Source: Aquarana catesbeiana
Taxonomy: Eukaryota; Chordata; Amphibia; Anura; Ranidae
Direction: 5' to 3'
Assembly (NCBI RefSeq): GCF_042186555.1
Contig: NC_133336.1
Coordinates: forward strand, 186,210,599-186,274,598
Length of the DNA: 64,000 nucleotides
Each line of letters opens with the position of its first letter. Within the stretch, counting starts at the first letter, position 1. Positions 1-10,686 of this stretch are shown one piece after another. The position numbers were made by a program, and so were the translations under genes. The notes below the pieces were generated by a model. The model did not search any database. It was not told where the DNA came from and saw nothing but the letters and a program-made list of their open reading frames with translations.

Positions 1-41
1 GGAACGCTGAATCCACTTTGCTGCGTTCTCAAGGCAATGTT

Positions 42-1512
42 TCACATCCAGTCGGGACAGGCGAGACCGTGTTGCTCCGCTTCTGGTGCCAACTCCCGGA
101 ATCTTTCCCACTGAAAATGAGACAAAGCGTCAACCAAAGTGTTTTTGACCCCTGGTAAGTGTACAGCGTAAATGAACGCATTCAATTGCAAACAGAGCAG
201 TACCAAATGTCGCAACAACCTGACCACCGGCATGGATGCTGCCGACAGGCGGTTGACCACCTGAACCACCCCTAGGTTGTCGCTGTTAAGGCGGACTTTC
301 AAGTTGCGGAAGGATTCCCCCCATATTTCCATTGCTACTACAATCGGAAACAGTTCCAGGAGAACTAAGTTCTTCAAGAAACCAGCCTTGCCCCAAGCTG
401 GGGGCCAACGAGCTGCTCTCCATTGACCCCTGATAAAGGCTCCAAAGCCCGTGGAGCCTGCAGCATCCTTGAATAGCTCCAAATCACAATTGCTGATGGG
501 ACCTAACATCTAGAGAGCGCTCCCATTGAACTATTCCAGGAAGTTCTGCCACACCCACAAATCCTCTCTGTGTTCCTTGTTGAGGCTCACAAAGTGAGTG
601 GGAGCCCTGACACCCGCGGTTGCTGTCGCCAGGCGGCGACAAAAAACCCTACCCGTGGGAATTATTCGGCAAGCAAAATTTAGCTTCCCCAACAAAGATT
701 GTAGCTGACATAACTGTAACTTGCATATTCCGATGGTCCCTCGCACCTCTGCCTTGAGCTTTTCCAGCTTGTCCCTCAGCAACCGGCATTCCATCCCAAT
801 CGCATCTACTTCAGTTCCCAGGAAAACAATGGTTGACGTGGGGCCCTCTGTTTTTTCCAGAGCTAATGGGACCCCGAAATGTTCCGCTATATGTTGTAAA
901 GTTCCCAACAGGACGGCGCAAATGTTGGAACCCGCTGGGCCAACACATAGGAAGTCATCCAGATAGTGAATACCTGAGTTGATACTGGAAACATCCCCTA
1001 CTGCCCATTCCAAAAACTACTGCCCATTCCATCGGTAGACAACGATCCACATAATATGCCCCATTCCATGTGCAGCCCAGCAACCGAAAGCTGTCTGGAT
1101 GAACCGGAAAGAGTCAGAAAGCCAATTCAATATCCGTTTTCGCTATCAGTGACCCTTGTCCATAATGACGAACCCATGCTACCGCTGCATCAAACCAAGT
1201 GTATGTTACCGCACACTCCTCGGGAGCAATTGAATCATTGACCGACCCCCCCTTCGGAAAGGAAAGGTGGTGAATCAATCTGAACTTGTTTGGCTCTTTT
1301 TTGGGAACTACTCCCAGTGGAGAGACCACCCGGTCCGGAAGAGGAACCTTACTAAAAGGGCCGGACATGCGCCACAGATGAACTTCCTTCCCAAGTTTTT
1401 CTGAAACCACTGCGGTATGCAGCAGGGCCGAACGTAAGTTCTGTGCTACGGGTAGAATGGTTGCCAATGAGCATGGTATTTTGAAGCCGCTAGTGAAACC
1501 CGATTCTAACAA
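42..1512 (-). pseudogene. Reverse transcriptase / RNase H of the DIRS-like element, frameshifted
   Basis: The part from 1512 to 1114 has fingers-region motifs (PLGVVPKKEPNKFRLIHHLS) and the first catalytic motif region (AKTDIELAF). The part from 1013 to 531 starts near the HYLDDFL box, the usual DIRS form of the catalytic YxDD motif. The part from 509 to 42 has an RNase H opening (FKDAAGSTGFGAFI), a SDN motif and an end close to the NxxADALSRFQ signature, here with V and H substitutions. Frame breaks lie between 1013 and 1114 and between 509 and 531, with a stop in each gap. Family assignment rests on these motifs and gene order; no alignment was run. Confidence 0.72.
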
Positions 1513-1570
1513 CTGAGCAGCGTTTCAGTCGGAGTACCTACTGAGGAAAGGGAGCATCCTTTCGTCCCTC

Positions 1571-3437
1571 TTATTTGCAGACTCTCTGGCACTTCAACAG
1601 CGCACGGGATCCCCCGCAGCCAGAACACGTGTGTTTGAAGCGACAGTTTGGCCCAAACTTACAAGTAACCTCGTTGAACTGCCAACAGAAGCCCCATCTT
1701 TTTTCGGTCGGTTGTCCTGAGGCTGCTGTACCTCTGACCCCTGCCTGAAAAAACTGGTTAGGAGCCCGCGCCGCTGTCATAAGCTTCATCCACAGGCTGA
1801 TGTCTTTGTGGTCCCAGCGTAGCGATGGTCGGACGGCCATCCGTTGTCGAAACTGTTCGTCGTACCATAGCCATGCCACGCCGCCGTATGTCCAGTGTGC
1901 TTCGCTAATGGCCTCTAGATATACGAACAGAGCCGAGCATTGTTCGGGGGTCTTTTCCCCTACCACACTTGCCAATATGGCGAACGCCTGTAACCAATTC
2001 AAAAAAGTGCAAGGAATTAACCGGTATCTCCGTTTTTCCTCGTCCTCCTTCTTGCTATCTTCTGGCTTCAATCTGTAGAGGTTGAATTTCTCCATATGAA
2101 GATCTCCACATATTCCCCTTTCCAAATTTTTTCTTTTAGCTCTGTTTTAAGATGGGCACCCAGGGGAATCTGCCAACCTGACCGAGTCCGCTTTTTTCTC
2201 CCCTGCCTTTCCTTTGGTGTCCGGTGCCGAAACGCTGGCCGGTAAGACGGGAGAATCGACTACCGCCGTAACTAGTCCCGATGACATCGCGGGCTGATCA
2301 CCTACGACCCTGGCAGCGACCGCTGACAGAGGTGGGGCCGTAGCCGCGTGATCCTTACCCTGTGCCGGTGCCCACGCCTGTGCCGGCGACTGACTGTCAC
2401 TTTTGCTTGGATCAAAGCGCTGTACAAGGTCCCTGAAACCCACCAATAAATCCTATAGACCCACACTACCTGTCCTGAGTCCTGCATCCCTGGGCTGTTC
2501 TGGGTGGGGCCTGTCACCCCCAGGCCCTGCTGCACCACCTGCCCCTGTGGACCCCTGCTGTCTACCCTGATCCAAAAGAGTTTTTAGTAAAGTAGAAATA
2601 GATAGTGAAGAAGTACACTCACCGGGCTGCCCAAGACTGGGCCCACCAGCCGCCACTCTGGAATCCACTGCTGCCAGATGTCCCTGGTCCTTGTCCCCGG
2701 ACAGTTCTCCTTCCGATCTGTCGCTGTTCTCCTCTGTCCGAACGACCACTGGCTGCACCCCAGATGGGCCTGCTCTGGTTTCCGGGAGTCTGGGTTGCTG
2801 TTCCCATTCTTCTCTCCGTCCCCTCACGCCAGACCCGCTCGCTGCCCGTCTTGATGTACTCCTGTACCTGCTTCTAGTCTGGGCATTTGTCGCTCGACCT
2901 CTGCCTTCGCTCACCAGCGCCACGGCACTCCTCACGGTTCCACCTCTGGTCAACGTGGGACTGCTGGCCGCCCTGGCTGTCTGGCCAGCATCCCGAGGCT
3001 CGGTTCTCCCTCGCTGGGCCGACTGGCTGCTCTGGCCTTCTCCCGCAGCCCTGGTCGCCTGTTCCGGACATCTGCGATGAGCAGGGGGGCAGAGCCATGT
3101 GATGTGCTGGGCTCCCCCCCGCTGCGCTCTTGCCTCTGCGCTGGGTCCCTCTCTTGTCACCATTCCCGGATCCCTGGTTCTGCTGGGCAGTGGGGGGTGG
3201 GGGTTCTCTCCCATCCGTCTGTTGCAGCATCTGCCTTTGACCACAGGGGAAGGTGTCAGGGCTGAAGCGCTCCGGCGGCCCTGAACGCTGCGCACATGGA
3301 GTCACAGGCCCCCCTCATTCGGCGCCATTCCTGCTTCAGTCACTATGGCTGCTATCTGTGCCTGCAGCCAGTCCGTACCTTGGGTGGCCACCGCCGCTCT
3401 TAGCTGAGCCATAAAACTGTCCATCGCCGCCATTCTA
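1571..3437 (-). pseudogene. Gag-like region of the DIRS-like element
   Basis: The 3' part (2125 to 1571) ends in a Cys/His cluster, CWQF...CKFGPNCRFKHTCSGCGG, typical of DIRS/Ngaro gag-like proteins and presumably nucleic-acid binding. A second open segment (2446 to 2147) is rich in Pro, Ala and Ser. The probable start near 3437 reads MAAMDSFMAQLRAAVATQG, a helical N-terminus, and runs into a stop near 3310. The region between is GC-rich and open in several frames on both strands, so the original frame cannot be followed with confidence. It is expected to package the element RNA; function in this copy is lost. Confidence 0.55.
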
Positions 3438-3600
3438 ATGACGGCAGGGACAGGGAGAGGTGAGCGGTGAGGGTGTAATCTTCTCCTCCGCCGATCTCGA
3501 TTGACATCACTTCCCTTCTTCCTCTCCTAACTGACACCGAGCGCCTCCTTGCTCCCGGCCCCTCCCCTTTCCTTGAAGGGGACAAATATTCTTTTACAGC

Positions 3601-4161
3601 CTGACTGTGCTGTCCTAATGTGTCATGCCATCCCTGCGCCTATCTTCTCCCTTTCTCTGCTCCGGGACTCTCTTTTTATTGTTCCACTGGCTACCATTGT
3701 GCCTGGATGCCAGTGGCCATTTTGCCATTTTGTCCAGGCAAATCAGGACAGGAGGCCGAAGACTGGGTCAATGCAGCAGCCATGGCGCCAGGCACCAGGG
3801 GAGCCACCTGTCTATGCCATCCAACCAGATCTACTCAGCTTTAGGGAGGACAGAGGAGCGTGCGTTTCCCTGTATTGCGGATTTTGGGCAATTTTTTATA
3901 AATATACAATTTTATCTCCATACAGACCCATGGGACTTGCCTTAATGTGGCTGCTTAAGACCTGCATACTCTGATTATAAAGTTTAAAGGTATAATCAAG
4001 TCTACTGGAGCTTTTTATTTTTTATTTTATCTTATTTCAGCTTATTTTGTAGATTATCAATACCCTTAAGTGTAATTATCCTTCAACTGGTATTTAATAA
4101 TGCTCATTCGATTACTTTGCATTTGGGATCTTTCAGATCTGCATGCATATACTGTATGTCC
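3601..4161. other. No gene recognised
   Basis: This stretch between the DIRS-like element and a hAT MITE shows only short ORFs without recognisable domains and AT-rich sequence after about 3980. I see no splice-consistent exon, RNA gene or terminal repeat. Confidence 0.4.
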
Positions 4162-4169
4162 CTCTAGTC

Positions 4170-4344
4170 CAGTGGTTCTCAACTCCTGTCCTCAGCACCC
4201 ACTAACAGGCCAGATTTTAAGTATTACGTTGGGGAGATTAGCTACAATCACTGAGCAGTAAATTATATCACATGTGATGTATTTCAGTTATCTTGCAAAC
4301 CTGGCCTGTTAGTGGGTCCCGAGAACAGGAGTTGAGAACCACTG
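4170..4344. mobile_element. hAT-type MITE with exact 8-bp target duplication
   Basis: The element is 175 bp and nearly palindromic at its ends: it starts CAGTGGTTCTCAACTCCTGT and ends with the reverse complement. The 8 bp CTCTAGTC precedes it (4162-4169) and follows it (4345-4352), the target-site length of the hAT superfamily. It has no coding capacity and would have been moved by a hAT transposase encoded elsewhere. Confidence 0.85.
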
Positions 4345-4630
4345 CTCTAGTCTATAGCATGTGGAAAATCCCTCACTACAACAGCACCATCTAGAGGACA
4401 AATAGGTTCCCTACACTATCAGCATACCAAATCTAAGTAAGTAATGCATATAACACTATGTTAGCCTTAGTGCAGTTTGATATTATGCTTTTTAGAATAT
4501 CTCATGTAAACACACAATTCATAATTACATTATAGTTTCCGTGGCCCTTCACCCTCCTCTACAGGAGGTTCAGTGTTGGTCCTGATACCCCTGGTGGTGG
4601 GCTTGTGTGATGCTATTGGACAAACCCTAC

Positions 4631-5105
4631 TTAAAGTGGAGGTCCGCCAAAAATTTTTTTAAAAGTCAGCAGCTACAAATACTGCAGCTGTTGACTTTTA
4701 AAATATTGACACTTACCTGTCCAGGGCGCCCGCGATGTCAACACCCGAAGCCGATCTGTCGCTCGGCTCTTGGGTGCTGCTGCCGCCATCTTCGGTAAGG
4801 GTATCAGGAAGTGAAGCCTTGCGACTTCACTTCCCGGTTCCCTACTGCGCATGCGCAAGTCATGCTGCGCAATCCGGATGGTCCCTGCTGTCTCTGGGAC
4901 CCATGTGTTTCCCAGCAGACAGCGGGGGGGGTAAGGGAAGAGGCGTAGACTCGCGCGGGAGTCTATGCCCAGAAGTGGGTGCAAATGCCTGTATTATACA
5001 TTTATCTGCACCCCCCTCCCCCCTGAATAATGCCAAATGTGACACGGGGGGGGGAGAGGCTTCCGAAAAGCAGAGGTTCCATTTTTGTGTGATCCTCCGC
5101 TTTAA
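4631..5105. mobile_element. TTAA-flanked MITE (piggyBac type)
   Basis: The ends are TTAAAGTGGAGG on the left and the reverse complement of TTAAAGCGGAGG on the right, so the inverted repeats begin at TTAA, the target duplicated by piggyBac transposases. The interior is GC-rich and has no convincing coding frame. Superfamily placement rests on the TTAA target alone. Confidence 0.65.
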
Positions 5106-7440
5106 AACCTTTCTGATTTCTATGTTTTCCTCCAACCACATTTGGAGGTTGGGTTCCCGTGTCTGCTTGGTATTTACAGTCTTGCCTAAACACTTGGCTA
5201 GGGTACCCCAGATGTGTACACCTAATACGTAATTACCCTGAATCTCCCAAACATATACTCTGAACAAATAGCGAATGACACCGATCTGGAGAAAATTTGG
5301 TAATTTGGCCATTTATTATGAAATGAACCAATTAACATTTTCTTAAACAGAAATAATACATAATCCAGTACCTATAATATAAAGGTTGCCAGTCTTGGGG
5401 GGCACCAAAGAATCAAATTCAGATTGTGTATCAGTGTTAATACTGAACGGTCCCCAGCCATGCAACACCGGCTCGGGGACAAACACACTTCACCACAGAT
5501 ACCTCCTTGTTACCACTTCTCCCTTAATCCACCATTAACTGGGATCCCATAGAGGATGCCATATCTTAGATAGGTCACCCTATGAACTGTTCCAAAAATG
5601 TTACCGCCTCCACAGACCCCAATTGTCAAACCTTTTTTTTTTTTTTTTTTTTAAACAAAATAAGACAGCAATCAAACCAAACAATCCAGGGCGGGAAGGC
5701 AGGGATTCCAGTTCGTCCGTTGCTCCAAAAGGGCGTCTCTCACGATATCCGATCTTCTCCCTGTATCCCACCAACAGCAGAATCACATACTACCATAACC
5801 AGTGCTAAACTACTACCATGATCAGTGCTAAAAATATGCAGCGTCACTGTACTAATGACACTGGCTAAGAAGGGGCTAAACAGCTAGAGCGATCAAAGGG
5901 TTAAATGTTTGCCTAGCCAGTGTTTGTGTACACTATGTATGCTGCTTTTACTAAGGGAAGTGATGGATTTGTATTCCCTGCTTTGCAGGGAAAGAAAATC
6001 CATCACTTCCCCCCGTCAGGATGGGGCTCTGCCTTGTTTACATAGGCAGAACTCCATCCTGTGTGTCTTCTCAATGATCGGCGGGTGCTGGCAGACATCC
6101 ATTGGCTGGCACAGCAGAAGTAGCGCACCAGTGGCTCGCACGCACGCCCTTTACCCGGGAGTAAATCTGCTATAGGGTGGTCGGCAAGCTGTTATCTTCT
6201 ATTAAGTTACTTTGATGTGTGATGTAATAATATCACAAGTTAGTAGTTTGTAAGTTCTTTTTATTCCATCAAAAATTTTGATAAAAAAGCACTTGCAAAA
6301 AAGTAAGAAAGAAAGAAAACGTGCGATTGGTTGAATCTTGAACGGTGTTCAGTTACACACATTCAATGTACACGCATTTAGCATACAATCTTCATTTCAT
6401 CTTTAAAACATATACCTTTTTTTAAATGCCAGTATGAAAACAACTTATTAAGTTGAATATATGACTATTACAAAAGTATTCAACTTTATATTTGCTGGCT
6501 CAACTACTTTCCCCTTCCTTCTGGTGGATTCTAAAATGTAGTGCACTGGAAGAGGTAGACCCTTGGCCTGAATATTCATGTGGTCTCAGCCAATCCCTGG
6601 GGGGACAGAATGCCCAGTAGGTGGCTGAGTGGTACATAAATAGTCTGGGGCCTGGAACAGCATGGCTCTTGTCCAGGAAGAGAAGACACCAGCCTGAAGA
6701 GCTGCTGCCCTTCTGGGTAATTTAGCTGAAGTCTGCAGGAGTTCATCGAGGTCCCAGCTCCTGGAGAGATAGGAGGGGGGGTATTTTTCTGAGAGAAGTT
6801 GGGGCCAAGCTGAAGGGGGTTCACTGATGAACTGGCCTGGGAGCTCATAGGAGAAGTATCTGGCTGGCTGGTATCGAACAGAGGCAAGCACACAGGACAT
6901 TGTGAGTACAGGACACCGGGGTAGTATCGCTCTGGGCATCATCCAGAGATGGAAGCACGTTTTCGCAGCATGCTCCTCAGGTGTTACAGTGTGCCCAGAG
7001 TACATTGGACTTTTCTCCCCCTCACACCTGGGCTGGGGTGATTGCTCAGGATGAGGCCCATCAAGGGCTGCTAATTCATATATCCTGTTGGGCAGAGGAG
7101 TTAAGGATGAAATACCCAAATTCTCCAGAATGCAGGGTAGCCCTTGAATTTAGGTATGAATTTCCATATGTTCCAGCAGTAATGGAGGAGGTGGAATCTC
7201 TCAGAAAAAGCTGGTGTAATGATGAGAATTTTTACTGGAATGCTGAAGAATGTACATTCTTGGAAGTTCTTGGGGTTGTGCCCCTTCTGTTACAATTTCA
7301 AAGGAGTTCCAACCCCGTTAAGTTTTAACTTTTATTTAAAGAAATTGCAACAAGATTACACCAGTAGGATGGAAGGCAGGGATTACTCATTGCTGTGCTC
7401 CTTGGTACTGTAATATGATACTCTGCCTAGAAGGCTGATA
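5106..7440. other. Upstream sequence, no gene recognised
   Basis: The stretch has a poly-T tract (about 5632-5653), a segment near 5870-6180 resembling interior parts of the TTAA MITEs, and a 177-codon minus-strand ORF (7119-6586) and 115-codon plus-strand ORF (6981-7328) that overlap each other. Neither shows a domain I know. A TATA-like string (acataaatag, near 6635) could belong to an old repeat. I could not assign any of it. Confidence 0.35.
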
Positions 7441-7446
7441 TTAATG

Positions 7447-7815
7447 ATATACTATATGGGCAAATGTTTGTGGACATCCCCTCAAATTACTAAGTTCAAG
7501 TATTTTCAGTAAAGAGTACTGTTAATGCTACAGTATACAAAAACATTTTAGACAGTTGTGCATGTTGAATCTTGGTTTGATATGTTTGATACAGGTGACC
7601 TCAAGTGGCCTGCAGAGCCATGACCTCAACTCCAATAAAATAATTTGGGATGCATTGGAACACCATTTACAAGCCAGGTCTTCCCATCCAATATCAGTAT
7701 CTGAGCTCACATAACTCTTTTGGCTGAATGGGAATTGAATAGAATTGAATGAAAAGATGCCTTTCCCATATTGGAGGCTGTTCAAGCCATAAAAAGGGGG
7801 CTAACTGCCATGGTT
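7447..7815 (+). pseudogene. Tc1-like transposon remnant
   Basis: The left part resembles a Tc1-type terminus (ctatatgggcaaatgtttgt). From about 7620 the plus strand reads as the C-terminal end of a Tc1 transposase: a DLN tripeptide, then IIWDALEHHLQAR and SHPISVSELT, before stops. Most of the transposase is missing. This is an old deleted copy with no function expected. Confidence 0.6.
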
Positions 7816-7825
7816 TTGAAATGAT

Positions 7826-8178
7826 TGGAAAAAATTAGAAAAGGAGGAGAGCCCGGTATACGGTATGCAAAAGAATTGCAAGTTTAGAGTTTGATTCAAA
7901 AGTTTTTATTGAGAGTAGTAATTAGTACATCAAGCCAACGTGCTTCATTGCTGCCCCTGCAACCACAGCTATCACTCTGCCAGCCTGCCTCCAGACAACC
8001 TTGAAAAACAAACATCCTGCCTGGGATTCACTCCCAGTCAGCTAGCATGCATCAACAGCCCTGAAGAAGGGGGAATCCTTTCTCCCAAAATACATTGACT
8101 TGATGTACTTGTTGCTACTTTCAATAAAAACTCTCCATTCTTTTGGATACTGGGCACTCCTTTTCTAATTTTTTCCCA
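7826..8178. repeat. Foldback repeat
   Basis: The outer 20-25 bases (ggaaaaaattagaaaagga) return as their reverse complement at 8157-8177, and inner segments around 7890-7935 and 8095-8140 are also inverted copies of each other. No coding region is seen. It lies about 0.4 kb upstream of the candidate cathepsin promoter. Confidence 0.65.
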
Positions 8179-8596
8179 GTCTAACATGCGGAAATGGCCT
8201 TAAGGCCGTACCAAGAACACAGCAGCCCCAGACCCAACAGGGTTTATGATTAATATCCACCATTGGGCACAATTTCTACCAAAAGAAATTCTCCAGATCT
8301 GACCATCTGACCATTTAACCACTCACCCAGGTCCAGCGACCAATTCAGCCAGTACAGTGTGGCCTCCAACACATACAAGTTTTTGGAATGCCTAACAAGC
8401 TTATATAGGTGTGATGATCAGGTGTTTAGAAATCTTTAGCCATATATTGTACATAACTGATTATTCAAAGATTTTCTGGATTCAGAATTAGATTGGTCAA
8501 CTTTACACTGATAGTCATTCTGGCTTTTGGTTGGGTAACTGGTATCATAGAACACTTCCAGCAAGTGACGACAGTTCAGACAACGCCCATCATTAG

Positions 8597-8643
8597 CCAA
8601 TTGGAAATTGCAAAATGAACTGTGACTCCAAGGAATATATAAA
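8597..8643 (+). promoter_or_regulatory. Candidate core promoter of the cathepsin S-like gene
   Basis: A CCAAT box (8597-8601) and a TATATAAA box (8636-8643) are spaced as in many vertebrate RNA polymerase II promoters. About 60 bp after the TATA box is a strong splice donor (8705), so transcription starting near 8668 would give a short noncoding exon. Vertebrate cathepsin S genes usually begin with a noncoding exon, which fits. The assignment is positional; no transcript evidence is available. Confidence 0.5.
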
Positions 8644-8667
8644 GCAGTGAATAGTTCTCCAATTTTA

Positions 8668-8704
8668 CCATTCCTACACCAGCAGCAGCTGTGAATAAAT
8701 CTAG
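8668..8704 (+). other. Candidate noncoding exon 1 (5' UTR) of the cathepsin S-like gene
   Basis: The exon would end in CTAG before gtgagt (8705), a near-consensus donor. Splicing to the acceptor at 10536-10537 gives a leader of about 37 plus 17 bases before the start codon. The 5' end is placed about 25-30 bases after the TATA box and is approximate. Confidence 0.45.
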
Positions 8705-8928
8705 GTGAGTAGCAACCATAATTGTCATTATTTTTAATGGTGTCCAGAGACACTCTGTTTTCAAGCTAGTACATCTAAACATACTATGTATAGTACTGTC
8801 TTGCTGGACCAAAAATGACTAGATTTTAATTTATGATGTTTTATGCTGGAATATGCCCTTGTACCCAAAGTAAAAGACTAATCTCTTCAGGCTTCCCTGA
8901 AGAGATGAGTATTCAGGGATTGCCTAAA

Positions 8929-9405
8929 AAAAGAGAAATAGAAAAAAGAGGGCGCACCAACCTTGTGCATTATCCTTAGATATATTTTACTAAAAGAATA
9001 AATTAAAAACTACTCAAAAACATGGGAAAGAAAACTGCAATATAAAATAGCCTTCAGATGATGGCAATCGGTCTTATGACAACAGTCTCCAGGTGGTAAT
9101 AGAGAAGACTTTGAGGGCCACTGCTGTCTGAGGCGTTTCGAAAGGATACTTTCTTCCTCAGAGCCCACTGTGGGCTCTAAAGGAAGAAGGTATCTCTTCG
9201 AAATCAGCCAGCAGTGGCCCTCAAAGTCTTCTCTATTACCATCTGGAGACTGTTGTCGTCAGACGATTGCTATCATCTGAAGGGTATTTTATATTGCGGT
9301 TTTCCTTCATATGTTTGTGGGTAGTTTTTAATTTATTCTTTTTATAAAATACATCCAAGTATAATGTACAAGGTTGGTGCACCCTCTTTTTTCTTTTTCT
9401 CTTTT
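8929..9405. repeat. Long foldback repeat in intron 1
   Basis: About 235 bases (from aaaagagggcgcaccaacct) are followed by an imperfect reverse-complement arm ending at 9405, centred near 9166. The centre carries a gcgtttcg motif, seen again in other foldbacks of this window. It could form a very long hairpin and looks like a nonautonomous palindromic transposon. Its superfamily was not determined. Confidence 0.75.
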
Positions 9406-9419
9406 GACTGCTAGTATAC

Positions 9420-10106
9420 CCCTATCCTGGAGGGTAGCAAGGCCTGAGGCATTGTCCACTACGAACTTTGGTCCAGCTGGTTAACACACTTGTGCGCAAG
9501 AGTATTTGTTTTCTATTGCCTAAAGGCAGACCGAGTAGGAAATAGCTGGATTGATTGAGGTAGGGAGTTCCAGAGGATGAAAGAGACTCTAGAGAATTCC
9601 TGGAGGTAAGCATGGGAGGAGGTGACGAGGGAGCTAGAAAGCAGCAGCTATTGGGAGGAGCAATGAGGATGGTTTGGGTGATATTGTGAGACAAGGCTTG
9701 TGATGTAGCTTGGGGCAGAGTTGTGTATGTCTTTTTATAGTGTTAATATTTAGAATTTGATTAAATGGGAAAGAGGAAGCCAGTGGAGGGATTGACAGAG
9801 AGGCATGGTAGACACCAAGGGGTTGGTAAGGTGGGTGAGTCTGGCAATGGCATTTATAATAGACTAGTGGGGACAGCTTATGTAGAGTTAGGCCATCAAG
9901 GAGGGAGTTGAGGTGAGAGATAACAAAGAAGTGAATTAGTAGCCAGGCGGTGTTATTGATTAAGAAGGGTGTATTTTTGGGCATATTTTTCAAATGTTAC
10001 AAAGATGAAGGTGGCAAGATCTGGACAGTGACTGGATGTGGGGCTGAAAGGGCAGGTGATCTACTTGAGTAGTGGTTATTGGCTTTAATAGTTAGCAAAC
10101 CATTAA
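9420..10106. other. Unassigned dispersed-repeat-like sequence in intron 1
   Basis: The minus strand stays open in two overlapping frames (9993-9634 and 9694-9422) with low-complexity Pro/Ser/Leu-rich products. I recognise no domain. The sequence has the feel of an old interspersed repeat, but I cannot name the family. Confidence 0.3.
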
Positions 10107-10109
10107 TAA

Positions 10110-10437
10110 TGCCTGGTACACACAATGAGATTATTGAACGAATGATCGCCTGTTTTTTTTTTGCATGCTAATTGCATATCAAAAATGAAAAGTTTATTAA
10201 AGTTAAGAAAATTCCCGTATGACAGAATAAAAAATTGGAAGTGATGTAATGTGTTGTAGTGTATTTGTATCGCATTTTTGAATGACAACTGTACTGATTA
10301 AACGAAAATCGTACAATCTGGTATCGTCCAAAAAAAACAATTTGTGCATGTCCGATATGATAATATTGGATGAACTGTCCTGATTGGCTTCAAAAGCGGT
10401 ATTTTTTGTACGATTTTCTGATCGTGCATACGGGGCT
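10110..10437. mobile_element. PIF/Harbinger-type MITE
   Basis: The left end starts TGCCTGGTACACAC and the right end is an imperfect inverted copy (gtgcatacggggct). TAA lies on both sides (10107-10109 and 10438-10440), matching the 3-bp TWA target of PIF/Harbinger transposons. There is no coding capacity. It ends only 100 bp before the acceptor of the first coding exon, so it may contribute part of the intron's 3' end. Confidence 0.7.
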
Positions 10438-10537
10438 TAAGTTTAAGTAGGAAAGTTTACCTGGAGTATTGCTACAGACAGAGTTGATATAAACATGTAA
10501 AATCCCCTCATTTTAAATCAATTGTTTTTTCTAACAG

Positions 10538-10686
10538 GTCGGCATTGTAAGACAATGGGCTCCCCTGTGACCAGTCTTGTATGCTTGCTCATCATTATAA
10601 TGTCTGTTTATGGTGGTCCTGATTCCACCTTGGATGACCACTGGAAGCTATGGGCTAGGAAACACAAGAAAGTCTACGTGAATGCG
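10538..10686 (+). CDS. ctss: Cathepsin exon 2: 5' UTR end, signal peptide, start of propeptide
   Basis: The acceptor is ttttttctaacag (ends 10537). Seventeen untranslated bases precede ATG at 10555, which starts a hydrophobic signal peptide (LVCLLIIIMSVYG). An upstream in-frame ATG at 10522 lies in the intron and is not used. The exon continues with DDHWKLWARKHKKVY, the start of the I29 inhibitor helix, and ends in phase 0 at the donor gtaacg. It encodes residues 1-44. Confidence 0.88.

Larger units (their letters stand above)
1..3600 (-). mobile_element. DIRS/Ngaro-like tyrosine-recombinase retrotransposon, 5' part, broken
   Basis: Read on the minus strand, the order is gag-like region (3437 to 1571), reverse transcriptase (1512 to 531) and RNase H (509 to 42). 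This fits DIRS-group elements. The expected tyrosine recombinase, and in DIRS proper a methyltransferase-like domain, would lie left of position 1 and cannot be seen. Frames are interrupted repeatedly, so this copy is dead. The 5' boundary near 3600 is a guess from the first gag-like methionine at about 3437 plus a short leader. No terminal repeat was identified. It lies upstream of the cathepsin gene in the opposite orientation. Confidence 0.7.

Noticed and set aside
2453..3305. Overlapping minus-strand ORFs of 280 and 143 codons, and plus-strand ORFs across them
   Set aside because: GC-rich DNA is open in many frames; only the gag-like context supports coding, and no frame could be followed as a protein.
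6586..7328. Overlapping ORFs of 177 and 115 codons on opposite strands
   Set aside because: There is no recognisable domain, no splice logic and no conserved motif. Not supported as a gene.
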